Shown piece by piece: positions 10,486-19,171 of a stretch of DNA of 64,000 bases. The position numbers and the translations under genes are program-made. Position 1 is the stretch's first letter, and each line of letters starts with the position of its first letter. The notes under the pieces were generated by a model. The model saw only the letters and a program-made list of their open reading frames with translations, ran no database searches and was not told where the DNA came from. Source of the DNA: an uncultured Bacteroidales bacterium (GTDB lineage: Bacteria > Bacteroidota > Bacteroidia > Bacteroidales > Paludibacteraceae). The stretch lies in contig ONHW01000001.1 of assembly GCA_900317745.1 (NCBI GenBank), forward strand, positions 62,001 to 126,000, written 5' to 3'.

Positions 10486-10501
10486 TTGCTAACTATCTTC
10501 T

Positions 10502-11290
10502 TTACTCCGAGAACTCCAAACGCACAAGTTTTCTGTCAGTATCTCTCCATAGCGGCAATGCTTCGCGATAATGCTTGAGCACGGGCATGGAGAGTTCGGC
10601 TATACGTGTACCTTCTTCGTTATCTGCGAACTTCAGCAGTTCGTTCATGCGTGTATCGTATGCCACCGAGTGTCCGTTGTAGTGCCACCCGGCACCATCA
10701 TCGCCCACCAGATTAGCTGCCACGATGTAACACTGGTTCTCCACTGCACGCGAAGCCACCAGTATATCCCACATCACCACGCGTGCTTCGGGCCAGTTGG
10801 CACTCACCAGGATCAGGTCATAGTCATCGCCCCATACGTTGCGCGCCCATACGGGGAACCGCACATCGTAGCAGATGAGCAGCAGAATCTTTACGCCTTG
10901 ATAGGTGAATATCGTACGTTTCTTGCCGGGAGTGAAGAATCGGTCCTCACCTCCGGTAGCATACAGGTGACGTTTGTCGGTGAACTGCGGAGCGGCATGC
11001 GGTGACAGCAGGAAGCCGCGATTGTACAGTTTGTCGCCGTCGCGGCAGATGAACGTGCCGGCAATGGCTATACCGGTCTCGTCGGCAGTCTGCTGAAGTG
11101 TGGTGATTGTATATCCGTCGGTGGTCTCAGCCAGTTCGGGATGATCCACGCAGAACCCTGTACTGAACATCTCAGGCAGCAACGCCACATCGGTCTTTCC
11201 GACCAATGCAGCGATGCGAGTTACGGTGTCACCGACATTTTTGCGAACATCTCCCCATGCTACGGGGTACTGCAATACAGCTACTCTCAT
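10502..11290 (-). CDS. Nitrilase-family omega-amidase (YafV/NIT2-like)
   Basis: This 262-residue carbon-nitrogen hydrolase has the full catalytic set of the nitrilase superfamily: Glu40 (LLPEMF), Lys106 (TDKRHL) and the nucleophile Cys140 ([10 protein letters not shown]). The sequence FSTGFCVDH and length point to the omega-amidase branch (YafV/NIT2-like), which hydrolyses alpha-ketoglutaramate or alpha-ketosuccinamate and so clears the products of glutamine or asparagine transamination. The assignment to this branch rests on resemblance. Its start codon overlaps the last bases of floA (ATGA), which implies translational coupling. Confidence 0.85.
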   Translation of the reverse strand: MRVAVLQYPVAWGDVRKNVGDTVTRIAALVGKTDVALLPEMFSTGFCVDHPELAETTDGYTITTLQQTADETGIAIAGTFICRDGDKLYNRGFLLSPHAAPQFTDKRHLYATGGEDRFFTPGKKRTIFTYQGVKILLLICYDVRFPVWARNVWGDDYDLILVSANWPEARVVMWDILVASRAVENQCYIVAANLVGDDGAGWHYNGHSVAYDTRMNELLKFADNEEGTRIAELSMPVLKHYREALPLWRDTDRKLVRLEFSE

Positions 11291-12252
11291 TTCGCCTTGG
11301 GCTTGCTGATGGTCTCGCGCATGGCGGTATCAGCCTGGATGTTCTGCATGCGGTAATAATCCATTATTCCTAAATTTCCGTTCTTGAACGCCTCAGCCAT
11401 TGCCTGCGGCACAAGAGCCTCAGCCTCAATCACCTTGGCGCGTGCCTCTTGTGCTTTGGCTTTCATCTCCTGCTCGTTGGCGATAGCCATCGCACGGCGC
11501 TCCTCGGCTTTGGCTTGGGCAATGTTCTTGTCAGCCTCAGCCTGATCCATCTGCAGTTGTGCACCGATGTTCTTGCCCACGTCGATATCGGCAATATCGA
11601 TACTCAGTATCTCGAATGCCGTACCGTCATCCAAACCTTTGGACAACACCAGTTTGCTGATGCTGTCAGGGTTCTCCAGCACTTGCTTGTGGCTCTCGGC
11701 ACTACCGATGGAGCTTACTATACCCTCGCCTACGCGCGCAAGGATCGTATCCTCGCCCGCACCGCCTACCAGTTGCTTGATATTGGCGCGAACCGTCACA
11801 CGCGCCTTGGCGATCAGCTGTATTCCGTCCTTGGCAACGGCAGCTACCGGCGGAGTGTCAATCACCTTGGGGTTGACGGACATCTGCACTGCCTCAAACA
11901 CGTCACGACCGGCGAGATCGATAGCCGTAGCCATACCGAACGGCAACTGGATACCTGCCTTGCTGGCACTTACCAGAGCATGTACCACACGCTCGATATG
12001 TCCGCCGGCAAGGAAGTGGGCCTCCAGACCGTCACGTTTCACGTCCTGCAAGCCGGCTTTGTGAGCCTCGATCATGCAGTTAACGATCTTCGTGGGCGGC
12101 ACACGACGGATACGCATCAGAAACAGTTGGATCAGTGAGATTCGTACACCGCTGACTTGCGCGTTAATCCACAACATGAACGGCACGTAGTAGAAGAACA
12201 CGATTACTGCAATCGCAAGCAGCACAATCAGAATAATTTGTAATGCTTCCAT
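11287..12252 (-). CDS. floA: Flotillin-like membrane scaffold protein FloA
   Basis: This 321-residue protein has one N-terminal membrane hairpin or segment (about residues 5-27), a PHB/SPFH domain (about 35-210, with [27 protein letters not shown] and [17 protein letters not shown]), and a long charged coiled coil rich in EAR/KAEE repeats. Sequence and size fit the FloA (UPF0365) family, which organises functional membrane microdomains. Directly upstream is an NfeD-like gene, the usual partner of flotillins. The product is expected at the inner membrane, facing the cytoplasm. Confidence 0.95.
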   Translation of the reverse strand: MEALQIILIVLLAIAVIVFFYYVPFMLWINAQVSGVRISLIQLFLMRIRRVPPTKIVNCMIEAHKAGLQDVKRDGLEAHFLAGGHIERVVHALVSASKAGIQLPFGMATAIDLAGRDVFEAVQMSVNPKVIDTPPVAAVAKDGIQLIAKARVTVRANIKQLVGGAGEDTILARVGEGIVSSIGSAESHKQVLENPDSISKLVLSKGLDDGTAFEILSIDIADIDVGKNIGAQLQMDQAEADKNIAQAKAEERRAMAIANEQEMKAKAQEARAKVIEAEALVPQAMAEAFKNGNLGIMDYYRMQNIQADTAMRETISKPKAK

Positions 12253-12308
12253 ACTATTGATTTTTTAGTTTATTATTCCTTCGTTACATGTCCGGCAGCC
12301 TCAGCGGT

Positions 12309-12668
12309 CTAATGTTTATCAGCCTCAGCGGTCTCTTCCATCTCTTCCGCTTGCTTCTGCAGGCGGGAGATCTTCTTGCCCGGTTCAGCCAGTTCGACCG
12401 TATCGTCAATCTTTGCATCCAGACCCATCTTTTCTATTGCGTTACTCTTGCAGAACGCATACACAGCCACACCCGTGGCAGCCAGCACGACAAAGAATGT
12501 TATATGCCCCGCCGTGGCACCGATCACCATGTAGGCATATACCACTGCACCTACCAGGCAGGCTCCGCCGGCTATACCGGCTATACCCATTCCCGGGATG
12601 AGAAACAACTCCAGCACGAGCAGCAACACGCCTGCCAGAGATAACAGTACAAGTATCAAAATATCCAT
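12309..12668 (-). CDS. NfeD-like membrane protein lacking the OB fold
   Basis: This 119-residue protein starts with three hydrophobic segments (ILILVLLSLAGVLLLVLE, GIAGGACLVGAVVYAYMVI, ITFFVVLAATGVAVYAF), as in NfeD proteins, and the ELFLIPGMGIAGIAGG stretch is typical of the family. Usual homologues are near 155 residues and end in an OB fold; here the protein stops after a short charged tail (KISRLQKQAEEMEETAEADKH), so the OB fold is missing. The stop is followed by a 56-base spacer to floA with no visible remnant of the OB fold in another frame. Probable membrane partner of FloA. Confidence 0.75.
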   Translation of the reverse strand: MDILILVLLSLAGVLLLVLELFLIPGMGIAGIAGGACLVGAVVYAYMVIGATAGHITFFVVLAATGVAVYAFCKSNAIEKMGLDAKIDDTVELAEPGKKISRLQKQAEEMEETAEADKH

Positions 12669-12750
12669 AGCGTATTTGTTTTAGTCGTTAGTCGTCTTGT
12701 GTCAGTCTGTGGGTTACGACTGAAGATCTTCCTGTTTCGGAAAAGTCACG

Positions 12751-12782
12751 CAAAGTTACAAAAATTTTTTGATTTATGCAAG
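12751..12782 (-). promoter_or_regulatory. Promoter of the nfeD-floA-amidase-recJ cluster
   Basis: On the minus strand a TAACTTTG -7 element lies at 12758-12751 and, 20 bases upstream, CTTG at 12782-12779 replaces the usual TTTG. It is about 80 bases before the nfeD start codon and no other promoter of this type is seen further down the cluster. Confidence 0.65.
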
Positions 12783-12817
12783 TGTTCTGCCAAAATAATC
12801 TTTTCTTTTCGTTATTT

Positions 12818-13249
12818 TTACGTCTGCACCGCTGTTCCGCGCTGCAGTTCGGCTATTATCTGCTCGTCTGCCGGCAGCCACTTCACGGTGTTCAGGTCTT
12901 CAGGTTTCAGCCATCGTGCCGCCTCATGCTCCAGCAGCACGACGTGTCCGTCGGGCAAGGTGCAGCGGTAGCAGAACATCGTTAGATGGAAGGCGGGATA
13001 GTCATAATCCACCGTCGTAATCAGTTCCCCTATCTCTATCTCCGCATCCAGTTCCTCGCGTATCTCGCGTCGCAGGGCTTGTTCAGGTGATTCGCCAGCC
13101 TCAATCTTCCCGCCCGGAAACTCCCACCAGTCTTTCCACTCGCCGTACCCTCGCTGCGTGGCAAATATACGTCCGCTATTGTCAACAACGATTGCCGCCA
13201 CCACCCGTATGGTTCGGCGTGAGGTACTGTTATGTGACTCGGTTGGCAT
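12818..13249 (-). CDS. Nudix hydrolase, MutT-like
   Basis: The Nudix box GX5EX7REUXEEXGU is clear (GGKIEAGESPEQALRREIREE). The GEWKDWWEFPGGK lead-in and length agree with MutT-type 8-oxo-dGTP diphosphatases, which remove oxidised nucleotides, though other pyrophosphohydrolase substrates are possible. The frame is open to a TTG at 13282 and an ATG at 13270, but the promoter -7 element is at 13279-13272, so transcription would begin after those codons. The ATG at 13249 is therefore preferred and gives 143 residues beginning MPTESHNS. The gene is monocistronic or ends next to the nfeD promoter. Confidence 0.88.
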   Translation of the reverse strand: MPTESHNSTSRRTIRVVAAIVVDNSGRIFATQRGYGEWKDWWEFPGGKIEAGESPEQALRREIREELDAEIEIGELITTVDYDYPAFHLTMFCYRCTLPDGHVVLLEHEAARWLKPEDLNTVKWLPADEQIIAELQRGTAVQT

Positions 13250-13271
13250 GAATAATAATGGTTTTGACATA

Positions 13272-13303
13272 CAAAGATACAACTTTTTTTTGAATTATGC
13301 AAA
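13272..13303 (-). promoter_or_regulatory. Promoter of the Nudix gene
   Basis: On the minus strand TTTG at 13303-13300 and TATCTTTG at 13279-13272 are separated by exactly 20 bases, matching the Bacteroidetes -33/-7 consensus. It decides the choice of start codon for the Nudix gene. Confidence 0.8.
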
Positions 13304-13461
13304 TATTTTTCATTTTTTTTGAGCATGCGACAAGATATAGCACTTTGTCGCATTATCTTTGCATCGGATTTTGAGATCGGCTGACAGTTCTTTGTCCGCG
13401 ATGGGATTATTAACCCGTACGCAGACAGGTAACAGCAAATCGCGCAAAAAAAGATAATACA

Positions 13462-13493
13462 TTTGCATATATCAAATATTTTTTGTAACTTTG
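13462..13493 (+). promoter_or_regulatory. Promoter of the first AlbA_2 gene
   Basis: TTTG at 13462-13465 and TAACTTTG at 13486-13493 with a 20-base spacer give a full match to the Bacteroidetes consensus. Transcription would start near 13500. Confidence 0.8.
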
Positions 13494-13666
13494 CAGCGTC
13501 TTTTGTGTTTCACAACTATTACTGATGCGATAATTTTAACTCAAAAACTTAAGAAATAGCATTTGTACGACTATTACAAAGAATGACAATAGAAGATGAG
13601 AACGCAAAGAACATGCATTTCCATAGTATTTATAAACCATATCCAAAGATGCACAATTGCTAAACT

Positions 13667-15007
13667 ATGATAGAAACAAACCGCATAGAGTTTAAGCGCG
13701 AACTGACTCGCGAACTTGACCTCGAGAAAGAGGTCGTGGCTTTCCTTAATTACCGAGAGGGTGGTATTATCTACATCGGCATAGATGATGCCGGTAAGCC
13801 TGTAGGCGTGCTGGATATTGATGGTGACATGCTCAAGGTCAAAGATCGTATCCGCATGGGTATTTCGCCTTCTCCGATGGGTTTGTTCGATGTGACCATC
13901 GAACGCATAGACAACGTTCCCGTGATCAAGATTTTCGTGGCAAGCGGCAGCGAAAAGCCGTACTACAAGAACAAGTATGGCTTGTCCGAAAAGGGTTGTT
14001 TCATCCGTGTTGGTTCTGCCGCAGAACCGATGACGCAAGGACAAATAGAAGACCTCTACGCACATCGTGTTCGCAACTCGCTGCGTAATATCCGCTCGTC
14101 TCGTAAGAATCTGACTTTTCGCCAGCTTCATATCTATTATGAGTCGCAAGGTCACAAACTCAACGAGCATTTTATGGAGAACCTTGATTTACTTACGGAT
14201 ACGGGCGAACCAAACTATGTGGCATATCTCTTGGCAGATGAGAATAGTACATCTATCAAGGTTGCCAAGTATGCCGGAACAGACCGCGATGTCCTGATCG
14301 CTAATAACGAACTTGGCTATTGTTCGCTACTCAAAGCCACCGATAATGTGTTGGACAAACTGCATGTGGAGAATAATGTCAGCAGCGAGATTACGTATAA
14401 GCGCCGCATTGATTCTCCGCTGTGGGATGAGCGTGCCATGCGCGAGATAGTTATCAACGCAATCGTCCATAACGATTATTACACCAATGAAGTTCCGCCT
14501 AAGTTTGAGATCTTCTCAGACCGTATTGAGATTACTTCTGCCGGCAGACTACCTATTGGTATGAGCAAGGAGGAGTTCTTCAGCGGCATTAGTTCACCGC
14601 GCAACAAAGAGTTGATGCGTGTTTTCCGTGATGTGGATATGGTGGAATCGCTTGGCTCAGGAATGAAACGCATTATGGAAGCATATACAAAGAAAATCTT
14701 CGTCTTTATGGATAATTTCATCCGCTTGACGATTCCGTTCCATTCTTACAAAGCTTCAAAAATAGTACAAGATAAAAATAGTACAAGTTCACACAAAAAT
14801 AGTACAAGTTCTAAAAAGGAATTTTTGCTTGCATATTGTGTTATTCCGCGTACGCTCGCCGAGATGATGCATTATATGAACATGCACAGTAGATATTCAT
14901 TTATAAGCACTTACGTGAACCCTTTGCTAAAAGAGGGGCTATTGCAATATACAATACCGGAACAACCGACCCATCCTAAGCAACAATATATTGCCAAGCA
15001 AAAATAG
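13667..15007 (+). CDS. AlbA_2 (Schlafen AAA_4-like) DNA-binding protein
   Basis: This 446-residue protein begins with an AlbA_2 domain (about residues 5-125: RIEFKREL, EVVAFLNYREGGIIYIGI, RFIRVGSAAEP-like stretch GCFIRVGSAAEPM). The middle part has the HATPase_c_4-like pattern found in these proteins (REIVINAIVHNDYY, FSDRIEITSAGRLP, RNKELMRVFRDVDMVESLGSGMKR). The C-terminal 75 residues look like a winged helix. Between the last two is a low-complexity linker encoded by repeats of AATAGTACAAG. Such proteins are often called RecG-like regulators and occur in mobile or defence regions; the actual role is not established. It opens the first accessory island. Confidence 0.8.
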   Translation: MIETNRIEFKRELTRELDLEKEVVAFLNYREGGIIYIGIDDAGKPVGVLDIDGDMLKVKDRIRMGISPSPMGLFDVTIERIDNVPVIKIFVASGSEKPYYKNKYGLSEKGCFIRVGSAAEPMTQGQIEDLYAHRVRNSLRNIRSSRKNLTFRQLHIYYESQGHKLNEHFMENLDLLTDTGEPNYVAYLLADENSTSIKVAKYAGTDRDVLIANNELGYCSLLKATDNVLDKLHVENNVSSEITYKRRIDSPLWDERAMREIVINAIVHNDYYTNEVPPKFEIFSDRIEITSAGRLPIGMSKEEFFSGISSPRNKELMRVFRDVDMVESLGSGMKRIMEAYTKKIFVFMDNFIRLTIPFHSYKASKIVQDKNSTSSHKNSTSSKKEFLLAYCVIPRTLAEMMHYMNMHSRYSFISTYVNPLLKEGLLQYTIPEQPTHPKQQYIAKQK

Positions 15008-15026
15008 TACAAGTTTATAGTACAAG
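14758..15026 (+). repeat. AATAGTACAAG repeats in and after the AlbA_2 linker
   Basis: The 11-mer AATAGTACAAG occurs at 14761, 14777 and 14798 inside the gene, where it encodes the NSTSS linker, then at 15003 across the stop codon region, with a one-base variant at 15016. Spacing is irregular (16 and 21 bases inside the gene). Confidence 0.75.
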
Positions 15027-15097
15027 TTAGAATACAAGAAAAGATACATAAAAAATGTTTGATTGGGTTGAACATTGGACAAATTACACAAACTACC

Positions 15098-15322
15098 ATG
15101 AAGCAATTACTGGAAGTAGCGCCAAGTCGTTTGGCGGAATACAGAGCCATCTGCAAGAAGGTGGATGCTAAGGCTAAACGCCGCACACTCAAGGAGATCG
15201 GCACACTGGGCTTCGGCTCATGCCACACGTTCTGGAAGCACAAGAAACGTATCTTGCGTGAGGAGTACCACATGATCTGGCGCTCTCCCCAAGACCTCAA
15301 CCCGGAATGTTGCTTTGATTGA
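15098..15322 (+). CDS. Small basic protein of unknown function
   Basis: The frame opens at TTG 15059, but the ATG at 15098 begins a more coherent protein of 74 residues (MKQLLEVAPSRLAEYRAIC to NPECCFD). It is helical and basic, with RTLKEIGTLGFGSCHTFWKHKK in the centre. I do not recognise a named family. The last 12 codons (SPQDLNPECCFD) are repeated at 16279-16314, after the next gene, where they form only a fragment. It lies between the AlbA_2 gene and the Bro-N gene. Confidence 0.5.
   Translation: MKQLLEVAPSRLAEYRAICKKVDAKAKRRTLKEIGTLGFGSCHTFWKHKKRILREEYHMIWRSPQDLNPECCFD
15290..15320 (+). repeat. 31-bp direct repeat, copy A
   Basis: This segment at the 3' end of the small gene is repeated at 16285-16315 with a single C/T difference in 31 bases. 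In both copies the same frame reads QDLNPECCFD before a stop. Confidence 0.85.
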
Positions 15323-15385
15323 TGGGAAAGAAAATTTACAACTGTTAAAAAATTGTAACCTTGCAGGCAAAATTGGTATAACACT

Positions 15386-16273
15386 ATGGCACAGGAGGAA
15401 GTAATCAAATTGTTTGATGCGAAGAAGATACGCATTGTGTGGGATAGCGAAGCGGAGAAATACTATTTCTCTGTGGTTGATATTATCCAAGTGCTAACAG
15501 AAAGCGCAGATGCCACAGCTTATTGGCGCAAGTTGAAGCAAAGGCTCAAAGCAGAAGGAAATGAAACCGTGACAAATTGTCACGCTTTGAAAATGACCGC
15601 ACCGGACGGCAAGCAACGCTTGACGGATGTTGCTGATACGGAACAAGTTTTGCGTCTTATTCAGTCTGTCCCATCGAAGAAGGCTGAGCCGTTCAAGTTA
15701 TGGCTGGCCAAAGTCGGGCAGGAACGGTTGAACCAAATGCAGGATCCCGAGCGTAGCATCGAACAGGCTATCATGGATTATCGGCGCTTAGGCTATTCGG
15801 AGAATTGGATTAACCAGCGCATAAAGACGATAGAGATCCGCAAAGGCTTGACGGATGAGTGGAAACGCAGTGGCGTGGAAACAGAACAAGAATATGCCTC
15901 GCTGACGGATATCATGTATAGGGCTTGGTCGGGATTGAATACGCGCGAATATAAGGAGTATAAAGGTCTGCGCAAAGAGAGCCTGCGCGACAACATGACC
16001 AATGTTGAGTTGATGCTTAACGGTTTGGCAGAAGCAGCTGCAACTGAAATTTCGCAGGAACGCAATCCGCAAGGGTATGTTGAAACCGCCCATATAGCCC
16101 AAGAGGGCGGCGAAGTGGCTGATGCTGCTCGCCAGAATTTGGAACATCGCCTTGGCCGTAGTGTTATCTCCAATAAGCGCGCCATCCATTTCACCAATCC
16201 ACCGGATGAACTCCCCTTGCCAAAGCCAAAGGATGACTTGGATGACTTGACCGGTTTGGATGAAAAAGTATAG
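15386..16273 (+). CDS. Bro-N family protein (DinD/phage antirepressor-like)
   Basis: This 295-residue protein has an N-terminal Bro-N domain (about residues 1-110: IKLFDAKKIRIVWDSEAEKYYFSVVDI, then AYWRKLKQRLKAEG and KQRLTDVADTEQVLRLIQ) and a C-terminal half like DinD or phage antirepressor-type proteins (NWINQRIKTIEIRKGLTDEW, TREYKEYKGLRKESLRDNMT, ending in a DELPLPKP tail). Such proteins bind DNA and are common in phages and in restriction-linked islands; no target is known here. The gene is bracketed by the two copies of the 31-bp direct repeat, which suggests insertion or duplication. Confidence 0.8.
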   Translation: MAQEEVIKLFDAKKIRIVWDSEAEKYYFSVVDIIQVLTESADATAYWRKLKQRLKAEGNETVTNCHALKMTAPDGKQRLTDVADTEQVLRLIQSVPSKKAEPFKLWLAKVGQERLNQMQDPERSIEQAIMDYRRLGYSENWINQRIKTIEIRKGLTDEWKRSGVETEQEYASLTDIMYRAWSGLNTREYKEYKGLRKESLRDNMTNVELMLNGLAEAAATEISQERNPQGYVETAHIAQEGGEVADAARQNLEHRLGRSVISNKRAIHFTNPPDELPLPKPKDDLDDLTGLDEKV

Positions 16274-16284
16274 TATGCAGCCCG

Positions 16285-16315
16285 CAAGACCTCAACCCGG
16301 AATGTTGTTTTGATT
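16285..16315 (+). repeat. 31-bp direct repeat, copy B (fragment of the small gene)
   Basis: This is the second copy of the repeat at 15290-15320. It sits 11 bases after the Bro-N stop codon and still reads SPQDLNPECCFD-stop in one frame, but has no start or upstream part, so it looks like the severed 3' end of a gene like the one at 15098-15322. Confidence 0.8.
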
Positions 16316-16338
16316 AGAGAATATAAATTCACACAGAT

Positions 16339-16980
16339 ATGAAAGAAAAAGGTTACGTTTACATCTTAGTCAATCCCGCTTTTCGCGAGGATTGGGTAAA
16401 AATTGGCAAAAGCAGTCGCCCTGTGGACGTGCGGAGTAAAGAACTGGATAACACCGCAGTGCCATTACCCTTTGAGATTTTCGCAACTATGCAGACCTCA
16501 AAATACAACGAGGTTGAGAAATTAGTGCATAAAACCATCGACCGTCTAACAGATTTGCGCATTCGCCAAAACCGCGAGTTCTTCAATGTTGCGCCGCAGA
16601 TAGCACTTGACATCTTCCGTGATATTGCCCAGACGATTGATGATGCCGAAGTAACGCTGTACGAGAACAATCAACCAGTAGCAGAGAGGAAGCCGGAAGA
16701 ACCGCAGAAACGTGAGGTCAAACGAGCACGCTTCAAATTCTCTATGTGCGGAATCAAGATTGGTGAAATGGTAACCTTTGAACCAACAGGGTTTGTTGTG
16801 AAAGTAGCCTCTGATGATTCCATTGAGTATGAAGGACGTATTTATAAACTTTCGCCTTTCGTTGGCACGTTCATGCCGGAAGATCATCGCAACAACTCCG
16901 GTGCTTATCAGGGAGCAAAGTATTTCTCCTATAACGGAAAAGTGTTGGATGATATACGAAAAGAAAGAGAAGAGCAATAA
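16339..16980 (+). CDS. GIY-YIG nuclease-like protein (T5orf172/MUG113 type)
   Basis: Residues 4-105 of this 213-residue protein match the T5orf172 branch of the GIY-YIG fold: GYVYILVNP in place of GIY-YIG, then WVKIGKSSRPVDVRSKEL and NREFFNV. After a charged linker, residues 130-213 form a second domain (FSMCGIKIGEMVTFEPTG, YEGRIYKLSPFVG, YQGAKYFSYNGKVL) often seen attached to such nucleases. It may cut or bind DNA; activity is not proven by sequence. It lies just upstream of the restriction-modification genes (26-base gap) and could belong to the same transcript. Confidence 0.78.
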   Translation: MKEKGYVYILVNPAFREDWVKIGKSSRPVDVRSKELDNTAVPLPFEIFATMQTSKYNEVEKLVHKTIDRLTDLRIRQNREFFNVAPQIALDIFRDIAQTIDDAEVTLYENNQPVAERKPEEPQKREVKRARFKFSMCGIKIGEMVTFEPTGFVVKVASDDSIEYEGRIYKLSPFVGTFMPEDHRNNSGAYQGAKYFSYNGKVLDDIRKEREEQ

Positions 16981-17006
16981 ATTTAATTCGCGTGATATAG
17001 TTCATT

Positions 17007-19169
17007 ATGGAAGATATAATCAAAAAAGGCATAGAGAAAGGACTCATTTCGTTTAATGAAGACCAGAGCCGAATCACATACACGTATGTCAACAAGACGC
17101 GTAATTATCTCGACCCTGAAGAAATAGTAGAAGCGGAATCGTTCCTGAAACTGATTCTTGTGTACAACTACCCTGTACAGCGGATCAAGTTGTTTGAGAA
17201 AGTAACGATGGGTTCTTCCAAGAAAGAAGCAGACATTATCGTCTATGAAGATGATTTATGCTTCAATCCTTCCATTATTGTGGAATGCAAGAAGCAGGAT
17301 GTTTCGGAAGCAGAGTTCATACAAGCCATAGAGCAGGCAGCCAGTTATGCTTATGCGCTTTCCGGAACTGTCAAATATATCTGGACTACTTCCGGCATCA
17401 AGGATTCGTATTTGCAAATAGACAAAGAGCGGCAAACACGTATACAGATTCCCAATATACCTCTCTTTGGTAAACCTGTTCCCAAATATACGTATGTCAA
17501 AGGTGGACGCTTGCGGAATGAAGAAGCCGGAAATGATGTCATCAAACAGCAGTTCTTTGACTTGGAACAAGTGTCGGAAAGTGAACTTACCAACCGCTTC
17601 AAAAAAGCCCATCAATCGCTTTGGGCAGGTGGAGAGCTGAATCCGTCGGACGCTTTTGATGAATTGGACAAACTCATCTTTTGCAAAATATGGGATGAAC
17701 GCAAGCCACGCAAGAACGGAGAGCCGTACGCTTTCCAAATCTTTGATATTGAGAAACCGAAGAATGCTTCTCAAAAAGATATTGATGCCATAGAGCAACA
17801 GATAACAACGGAACTGGCAGAGCGTATCTTCGATTTGTATGAAGAAGGCAGGAACAGAGACAAAGAAGTTTTCAAGGATAATATCCGCTTGACCCCACAA
17901 CGAATTCGAACGGTTGTCAGTTATCTGCAAGGAGCTAATCTGTCTAAAACAGACTTGGATAGCAAAGGCAAGGCGTTTGAGACATTTATGGGTTCTTATT
18001 TCCGTGGCGATTTCGGACAATACTTCACACCTCGCAATATTGTAAAGTTCATAGTGGACGTGCTGCCTATTACGAATGATTCCAAAGTGCTGGACACTTC
18101 TTGTGGTAGTGGTGGTTTTCTGTTGTACGCCTTGGACAAGGTGCGCCAACAAGCCGGATTATATTATGACGAGGGAACGATTGACCATTACAACCATTGG
18201 CATGATTTCGCTTCTGAAAATCTATTCGGCATAGAGATCAACGAACAGATTGCGCGTACCGCCAAGATGAATATGATTATTCACGATGACGGACATACGA
18301 ATGTTATCTCCAGCGATGGACTTTTAAGGGATAGTGTAATTATAGAAAAGACAGAAAACAAGGGATTTGAGTACGGTACTTTTGATGTCATTATTACTAA
18401 TCCTCCTTTCGGAAGTACGGTCAAACAAACAGAAAAAGCATATTTGCATCAATATTCTTTTGGCAATAAAGATGTCGATTGGCTGGACACAAAGACTTCC
18501 GCAGTAAAAGAGCGTGATAGCCAGAGTACAGAAGTGCTATTTATTGAACAGGACAAGAATTTCCTAAAAGAAGGCGGCTATTTGGCAATCGTTATTCCGG
18601 ACGGTATTCTGACCAACAGTAGCTTGCAGTATGTTCGTGATAATATTGAAGAATGGTTCCGTATTGTGGCGGTAATCAGTATGCCGCAAGACGCTTTCAA
18701 AGCCAATGGAGCAGGAGTTAAGAGTTCTGTGATGATTTTGAAGAAATGGACGAATGAGCAAAGCCAGAAGATCATAGATACCAAACTGAAACTGCAAGAA
18801 CAAATCAAGAGCGAAGCCAAATATAAGGCAATGGTCGAACATTGGGAGAAAGAAAAGAAAGAGGTTATCAAGAATCTTTCCGGCTTTGAGAACACAACAG
18901 GGTTACACGACAAGAAATCTATCGAAAAGTCCGAAGCATTTGCTGAGTGGAAGAAACAAGTTACCGATCAATACAACCAAAAGATTGTCGATTTGAAAGA
19001 ACAATTGGAGGAACGCTATGCAGAAATGCGTAAAACGGCGATGCCGGATTATCCTATCTTTATGGCTATCGCAGAGCAAATCGGCTATGATGCTACCGGC
19101 AAAGAAACCCAAGTGAATGAGTTGGAGATGATCGGAACGGAATTAAAGAAATTTATTGAGTCCCTGTAA
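17007..19169 (+). CDS. Restriction-modification fusion: HSDR_N-type nuclease plus N6-adenine methylase
   Basis: This 720-residue protein joins two activities. Residues 1-180 resemble the N-terminal nuclease domain of type I R subunits, with the PD-(D/E)xK series Asp76 (KKEADIIVY), Glu93 and Lys95 (VECKK). Residues 230-640 are a HsdM-type adenine methylase: motif I from Asp363 (DTSCGSGGF) and motif IV from Asn465 (NPPFG). A coiled-coil tail follows. With a separate specificity subunit starting 2 bases later, the arrangement is that of BcgI-like (type IIB) or related type IIG enzymes, in which one polypeptide cuts and methylates and a partner selects the site. There is no HsdR translocase in the window. 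Base composition is more AT-rich than in the core genes. Confidence 0.85.
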   Translation: MEDIIKKGIEKGLISFNEDQSRITYTYVNKTRNYLDPEEIVEAESFLKLILVYNYPVQRIKLFEKVTMGSSKKEADIIVYEDDLCFNPSIIVECKKQDVSEAEFIQAIEQAASYAYALSGTVKYIWTTSGIKDSYLQIDKERQTRIQIPNIPLFGKPVPKYTYVKGGRLRNEEAGNDVIKQQFFDLEQVSESELTNRFKKAHQSLWAGGELNPSDAFDELDKLIFCKIWDERKPRKNGEPYAFQIFDIEKPKNASQKDIDAIEQQITTELAERIFDLYEEGRNRDKEVFKDNIRLTPQRIRTVVSYLQGANLSKTDLDSKGKAFETFMGSYFRGDFGQYFTPRNIVKFIVDVLPITNDSKVLDTSCGSGGFLLYALDKVRQQAGLYYDEGTIDHYNHWHDFASENLFGIEINEQIARTAKMNMIIHDDGHTNVISSDGLLRDSVIIEKTENKGFEYGTFDVIITNPPFGSTVKQTEKAYLHQYSFGNKDVDWLDTKTSAVKERDSQSTEVLFIEQDKNFLKEGGYLAIVIPDGILTNSSLQYVRDNIEEWFRIVAVISMPQDAFKANGAGVKSSVMILKKWTNEQSQKIIDTKLKLQEQIKSEAKYKAMVEHWEKEKKEVIKNLSGFENTTGLHDKKSIEKSEAFAEWKKQVTDQYNQKIVDLKEQLEERYAEMRKTAMPDYPIFMAIAEQIGYDATGKETQVNELEMIGTELKKFIESL

Positions 19170-19171
19170 TT

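Larger units (their letters stand above)
13250..13666. other. Intergenic region between core genes and the first accessory island
   Basis: This divergent spacer carries the promoter of the Nudix gene, an 8-bp perfect inverted repeat (TGCGACAA at 13326-13333 and TTGTCGCA at 13345-13352, loop of 11), and the promoter of the AlbA_2 gene. Between that promoter and the ATG at 13667 there is an untranslated leader of about 165 bases in which I see no clear open reading frame or structure. Confidence 0.6.

Noticed and set aside
9220-10578. 452-codon open frame antisense to recJ
   Set aside because: It mirrors the codon pattern of recJ, has no domain or initiation signal, and recJ on the other strand is certain.
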